Assembly: GCA_016703105.1 (NCBI GenBank)
Contig: JADJCS010000001.1
Span: forward strand, 556,392 to 620,391
DNA from: Flavobacteriales bacterium
GTDB taxonomy: Bacteria; Bacteroidota; Bacteroidia; Flavobacteriales_F; PHOS-HE28
Direction: 5' to 3'
DNA length: 64,000 bases
A program made the position numbers and the translations under genes. This document shows positions 59,804 through 64,000 of this stretch, piece after piece. Numbering within the stretch: the stretch's first letter is position 1; the number at the start of each line of letters is the position of its first letter. Under the pieces are notes generated by a model that saw only the letters and a program-made list of their open reading frames with translations, searched no databases and was not told where the DNA came from.

Positions 59804-61650
59804 GCGGCGGTTTCGTAGCGCACATGCACTGGTAACAGTCCTTGCATTCTTCGGGACAACACGTTCCGCACGTGTTCCACTACTCCGTTCCACTGGCGGT
59901 CCTCCGCGTCATCACCACCAGTGACCCGGAGGAGCACCGCAAGGGTCCGCTGGAAACCATCGCCCTCTCCAGGACCGAGTTGGATCTTACGCCCGATCTC
60001 CAGTTCGACCCGGTGCTGCAAATGGTCCGGAATGGCGCTCAAGCAAATGGTACGCACCGCGTGCATGGTGGGCATCGCCTGACCACCATCGCCAAGTACA
60101 CCGCGCAATCTCTCCCCTAACGACGCGGAGCGAGGGGTATCCTCTCCCGCACAGGGTACGGTCATGGTACGTGCATCACCCAAGTACGCTCCCGCATCCA
60201 ACCGAAGACCCTTGTAGGCTGGGATGCGATGCGCCATAGCGCCGTTCGTGGTCCAATAATCCACATGCACGTTGCCCGCCGGAGGTTCACTGAAGAGCAG
60301 GTAGGTCGGAGGGAACGGCGGCCGCTTATGTCTGTTGCGGTATTCCTCCAACCACTCCCGCACCCGGGATAGACCCTCGGCGAGTTCAGTTTCGCTCAGC
60401 GCGGCGAACGCCGCATGGTCGTTCCGGACGGTGTGGAGAAGATCCAGCAATCGCTCGTACGCTTCACGTTCGTCGATCCGTTCCATACCACCCCTGCGAA
60501 CGGCATAGGTCATAGTGCGGCGATCCGGCGGGTTCGCGGTGCGGCGTTCGTGCGCAACGGTGCGGCCGGCCATGTCCACTACTTCATCCACAGCCCAGAA
60601 TTGGACGTCCTCCCCGTGTGGAAGGGAAACGAGTCCTGAATGCCCTGCGCTGCGCTCCTGGAGTTGCCGTTCGATCGCAGGAAAGCAATTGATAGCAGCG
60701 TTGATCCGGGTCAAGGCGCCACCGTTCGCCGATGAAGGCCAACGCATTCGTAGCCATACCAGTTCAGCGCCGACCTCTTCCTCGATCTCCTGCCCGAACA
60801 GGGCCCTGAACCGCTCGGGCAGAGCGGTCGGGACCTGCAAGGCTTTCGGAGCTTTTCGTGGTGGAACGATCGTGATGAACTTGTGCTGGTAATAAGCTAG
60901 CACCTCCGATTCGAGCGATCGCACGGGATCCGCGATCCGTTCGAAGATCGGGCCTCTCTCTTTGCGCGGCCGTATCCCCGGAACGGTGGTACACACCTCC
61001 TCCCCGATGTGGAAGGTGCAACGCGGCAAATGGGTCAATAACCCAGGTTCGTCCGGGTCTCCGGGTGGTAGCGTGAAGAACAACGGAAGTCCAGCGACTG
61101 GATCTACGGGCTCCTTCAGTTCCAGGCCGAGCCAGACATCAAGAGCGTGCAGCGGCGCACCTTCGGCGGTCGCCAAGGTGCGTCGCATTCCGGTGCGGAC
61201 ATCGGGGCCATAGAGCTTGTCAGCGAGCAGCACATACTTGATACCCCCGACGTGGAGACGGAACTCATCCGATGGTGTGAACGAGAAGTTCTTTCCGACC
61301 CGGTCATGCACGTCCATGGCATGCGAGGCCGAGAGCGTGGTTCTGGTCCGGTGGGTCCAAGTCTGTGCGTCCAATGGCCGCCCATGTAACACGGCATGGG
61401 CTGGATAGGGCATCGTGAGTTCAGCGGGCAGCAATGCCTGGACCGCTATCTCCAGCAACCGCTTTTATGCTCCATCACATCCTGTTGCACGGCGAACACC
61501 TCCTGGGCGAACTGCAAAAAGCAGATCGATGACCGGGTCCAGCCTATCGGGGGAGACGCTCTCCACCCCCCAAAGCAACTCTGCTGTGCGGCGCATGTCC
61601 TCCTTGATGTGGGAGGGGTCCCGGCGCAGGTACTTTGCGGTGCGGTCCAT
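59800..61650 (-). CDS. tssF: T6SS baseplate subunit TssF (two compensating frameshifts)
   Basis: TssF is the main wedge protein of the T6SS baseplate. The N-terminus lies in another frame: MDRTAKYLRRDPSHIKEDMR, then AELLWGVESVSPDRLDPVID. An extra T in TTTTT (plus-strand A-run at 61516-61520) and a missing A in AAAA (plus-strand T-run at 61463-61466) shift the frame out and back, after which LLEIAVQALLPAELTMPYPA continues uninterrupted to DVRYETAA-like ends. The corrected length is 616 residues, normal for TssF. It follows tssE by 8 bp and overlaps tssG. Confidence 0.82.
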
Positions 61651-61658
61651 GGTCCAGG

Positions 61659-62063
61659 TCAACTCATGCGGATGGGATCCGTCAAGATCGTGCGCGCGAA
61701 GCGGAACGGTCTGCCTCCCGGTACCATATTGGCGGAAATGGTCAGCGATAAGTCGTTCCGGTCGGAACGCGTCGTTTTGATATCCACCTCCACGCCGGTC
61801 AGTCGAGGCTCGTTCTTCACCACTGCGTTGCGCACATCCTCTTTGAACTGGGCGAGCCAGGCTTCGCCCCGGACGCGTTCGGCCAGGTGATGCCAAATCC
61901 GGCAACCGTATTCGGGATTTCCCGGCGATGCACCGGGTGTGGTGCGTAGGATAACGGAAAGATGCTCCGCGATCGCTTGCTCCAAATTGGGCTGCCGGGG
62001 ATGCTCCCTCCCGGAGAGGAGCTCATCCGGCCGGAACGGAAGGGAGAAAAAGCTGTGGGCCAT
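61659..62063 (-). CDS. tssE: T6SS baseplate subunit TssE (gp25-like)
   Basis: TssE is the lysozyme-free gp25 homologue that starts sheath assembly on the baseplate. The 134-residue protein shows the family's core: EQAIAEHLSVILRTTPGASP, NPEYGCRIWHHL (the gp25 EFG/EYG-type motif) and WLAQFKEDVRNAVVKNEPRL, then LTISANMVP. The frame is intact. It lies 5 bp after vgrG and 8 bp before tssF. Confidence 0.88.
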   Translation of the reverse strand: MAHSFFSLPFRPDELLSGREHPRQPNLEQAIAEHLSVILRTTPGASPGNPEYGCRIWHHLAERVRGEAWLAQFKEDVRNAVVKNEPRLTGVEVDIKTTRSDRNDLSLTISANMVPGGRPFRFARTILTDPIRMS

Positions 62064-62068
62064 AGCGA

Positions 62069-63751
62069 TCAGTTCAACTTGATGAAGCCACCTTTTACCG
62101 TCACCATTGCGCTACCCTCCAACTTCAGCTCGGTATCGCTCTTGATGCCACCGCTGGTGGTTTTCACGTCCAACGTCTTGCACTTGATCTCGATCGTGCT
62201 CGCGTCGAGCGTCAACTTACCATCGGTCTTCAGAACTATGGTGGGCTCGGCGCCCAATGTGAGGGTCACTTCGTTCTTGCCGTCCTTGTTGCGGACCTGG
62301 ATGGATTCCTTGCCCGCCTTATCACTGATGATGATCTCATTGCCGCTCTTGGTGCGATAAGCCTTCACCTCGTTCTTCGGCGTGGCCCAAGCGCTGTCCG
62401 GCTTCGCTTTACCGTGGTACAAACTGCCCGTTACCACAGGCATCTCCGGATCGCCGAATTCGAAGTCCACCAGCACCTCCTCGTCCACTTCGGGAATGTG
62501 GTACTGCCCGCTGGAGCCGGACGCGTGCGCCGACGTCACGCGGATCCAGGGAGATAGTTCGGGCGTTCCCCGCTGCCACAGGAACTGCACTTTGACCCGG
62601 CCCATTTTATCCGGATCACCGACCTCCTTCACCACGGCCACCTGCGCTTCGCCCAACACCGTTCCCGATCCAGCGAAACTGGGCACCATATCACTGTCCG
62701 CAGGGATGGCCTCGAACTGGTTCTGATAGTTCCCATGACCGCTGGACGGGGAAATGCCCATTGATCAGGAACCGCCCGTAATCGATGGTGCCGCCTTTGG
62801 TCCCGATCAGGAGGCGCTCACCTTCACGTACTTGCCCACACCCAGCCGTGTATTGTCGCTTACTCCGCGAAGCACGACCGTATCCGTGGCCACCGCGACG
62901 CGTTGCGCCCTTAGCCGTTGTTTCACTTCGGACCGATCGGCCGCATTGCCGAGGTACTCCACGGAACCGTTCTTGAACATGCCCTTGGAGGCCTGACCTG
63001 CGGGCGTGCCATAGGTGGTGCTATCCACCGCGACCGTTCCGGCGTCACCATCGGTGGCTTTCAGGATCTCGTTCTTCGCATAGGCGTAATGCTGCAATTC
63101 CATGTTACCCCGGCGCACCGATAGGCCGATATCGAAGCTGAACAAATTGGACCCGAACGTGAGCGATTCATCCGAACCGCCCCCGTCCGGCTTGCCGAAA
63201 TACAAGGCGGTGCCGTCGTAGTAGAACCACTCACCAAAGCGCGCGGCAAGGCGGGCGATGAACCGGAAGACGCTCTCGTCGTATTGCACCACATAGGCAG
63301 CTTCGCCGTGTAGTCGGCCTTCACCTTAAGCCCGTGGGCCTTGGCTTGCAGGGGCGTACAGAGTTGTTGTACGATCTGGTCCAAGGACCGGTCCGTAAAG
63401 GAGCGCGTGATCCGCATATCATCCAAGAGCGCGGTAGGGCTCTTCCCACACACGGTGAGCTCGGGCGTGTCCTCCCTGGCTTCGGCCGAAGCCCGACCCC
63501 ATGGAGACACCTTCGAAGGAGAGGTCGTTCGCATCGGGCTTTTCCGGGGCGAAGTTGACCTTGAGGGTCACCTTTTTACCCAGGAACTTCCGCGCCGCAT
63601 CGGTGAACGTGGCGGACTGAGCATCCTTCAATGTGAGCCTGAACTCGAACGTGTGGTGCCCATCCATGCGTTGCACCAAGCCGATGTGGCTGATGGTATC
63701 CTCCACCTTCTGGCCTTCGACAAGGATGGTGCAATCGACTTTGCGGGACAT
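62069..63751 (-). CDS. vgrG: T6SS spike protein VgrG/TssI (about four frameshifts)
   Basis: VgrG trimers form the spike pushed out by Hcp. The N-terminal gp27-like part starts MSRKVDCTILVEGQKVEDTI, followed in other frames by LTVCGKSPTALLDDMRITRS, VQQLCTPLQAKAHGLKVKA and VVQYDESVFRFIARLAARFG. The gp5-like OB and needle part is SPSSGHGNYQNQFEAIPADS, VDEEVLVDFEFGDPEMPVVT and a beta-helix (IEIKCKTLDVKTTSGGIKS). Breaks lie near 63485 (extra), 63303 (missing), 62808 (missing) and 62763 (extra) and cancel, giving ~560 residues. There is no C-terminal effector extension. Confidence 0.85.
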
Positions 63752-63840
63752 AAGGCTTCGATCAAGTTCGGCACAGGGTGACGGCGGCACCTCCGGAGGT
63801 CGCTAGCAGCCCCCGGAACCCGCTCAAAGGGCGACCGGAC

Positions 63841-64000
63841 CTACTTGTCCGGATACGACTCGTGCTTGGCGTCGCCGATCTCGAGCTTGCGGGCGCTTAC
63901 CACCACGTTCTCGATCATCGGCTTGCTATCCGTGGAGTTGAAGCTCTCTGAATAGCCTACACAGTGCGCATCGGTGAATTTGATGGACTTCAGCAGGTTG
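63841..64000 (-). CDS. tssD: T6SS tube protein TssD/Hcp (C-terminal part, runs off the window)
   Basis: The last 52 codons of a minus-strand gene read LLKSIKFTDAHCVGYSESFN, then SKPMIENVVVSARKLEIGDA, ending KHESYPDK before TAG. The strand pattern and the IENVVVSARKLEIGDA block followed by a short charged tail fit the Bacteroidota Hcp/TssD that stacks as hexamer rings in the T6SS inner tube. It lies upstream of vgrG by 89 bp. The N-terminal two thirds are outside the window. Confidence 0.72.
   Translation of the reverse strand, partial: NLLKSIKFTDAHCVGYSESFNSTDSKPMIENVVVSARKLEIGDAKHESYPDK

Noticed and set aside
51396..63751. Programmed ribosomal frameshifting as the explanation of the broken genes
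   Set aside because: Breaks go both ways, hit many unrelated genes and lack slippery heptamers with downstream structures; only IS3 OrfA/OrfB would be expected to use it.
1..64000. CRISPR arrays, rRNA genes, prophage and integron features
   Set aside because: No regularly spaced repeats, rRNA-like sequence, phage structural genes other than T6SS homologues, or integrase were seen.

Overview
The window looks like a chromosomal stretch of a GC-rich Bacteroidota (Flavobacteriales-like) bacterium. Four signs support this: several secreted proteins end in a type IX secretion (T9SS) type A sorting domain; many genes carry a Bacteroidota-type -7 promoter element (TAnnTTTG, here often TAnnTTCG); Shine-Dalgarno motifs are not evident; and the right end holds a subtype-iii type VI secretion (T6SS) locus with tssN and a tssO-like gene, the Bacteroidota version of that machine.

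From 1 to 33 kb the content is mostly housekeeping: a secreted beta-propeller protein running off the left edge, clpB, a SixA-like phosphatase, ilvE, recQ, a 3-methyladenine glycosylase, fmt, HU, trmH, a ribosomal protein Thx with a histone-H1-like tail, pdxH, yqgE, a pabC-like/gmhB/rhomboid operon, tRNA-Met(CAT), a START-like protein with a very long basic tail, an lptF/G permease leading into two glycosyltransferases, ribBA, tamB, tsaD, a TPR protein, a choice-of-anchor-B T9SS protein and a universal stress protein. From 32.8 to 39.1 kb lie two tandem T9SS cargo proteins built from FG-GAP and Ig-like repeats. From 39.6 to 45.5 kb the topoisomerase IV genes form an operon parE - PEGA-like protein - small envelope protein - parC with overlapping start and stop codons. 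A TPR-LytS-type histidine kinase and small envelope genes follow.

From 49.9 to 64 kb the window is accessory: a set of small membrane proteins (one interrupted by TAG), a 7TM adenylate cyclase whose stop codon is supplied by an inserted IS3-family element with an intact 4-bp target duplication, and a T6SS-iii cluster read right to left (Hcp/TssD, VgrG, TssE, TssF, TssG, TssN, TssK, PAAR, TssO-like, peptidoglycan-amidase-like effector).

Single-base frame breaks, often in short homopolymers, are concentrated between 51 and 64 kb (cyclase, transposase, TssO, PAAR, TssK, TssN, TssF, VgrG), with only a few elsewhere (clpB, the leftmost gene, the gene upstream of parC). Outside the transposase, reading continues cleanly in another frame after each break, so consensus errors or very recent mutations are likelier than old decay. 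I give the reconstructed full gene spans for these.
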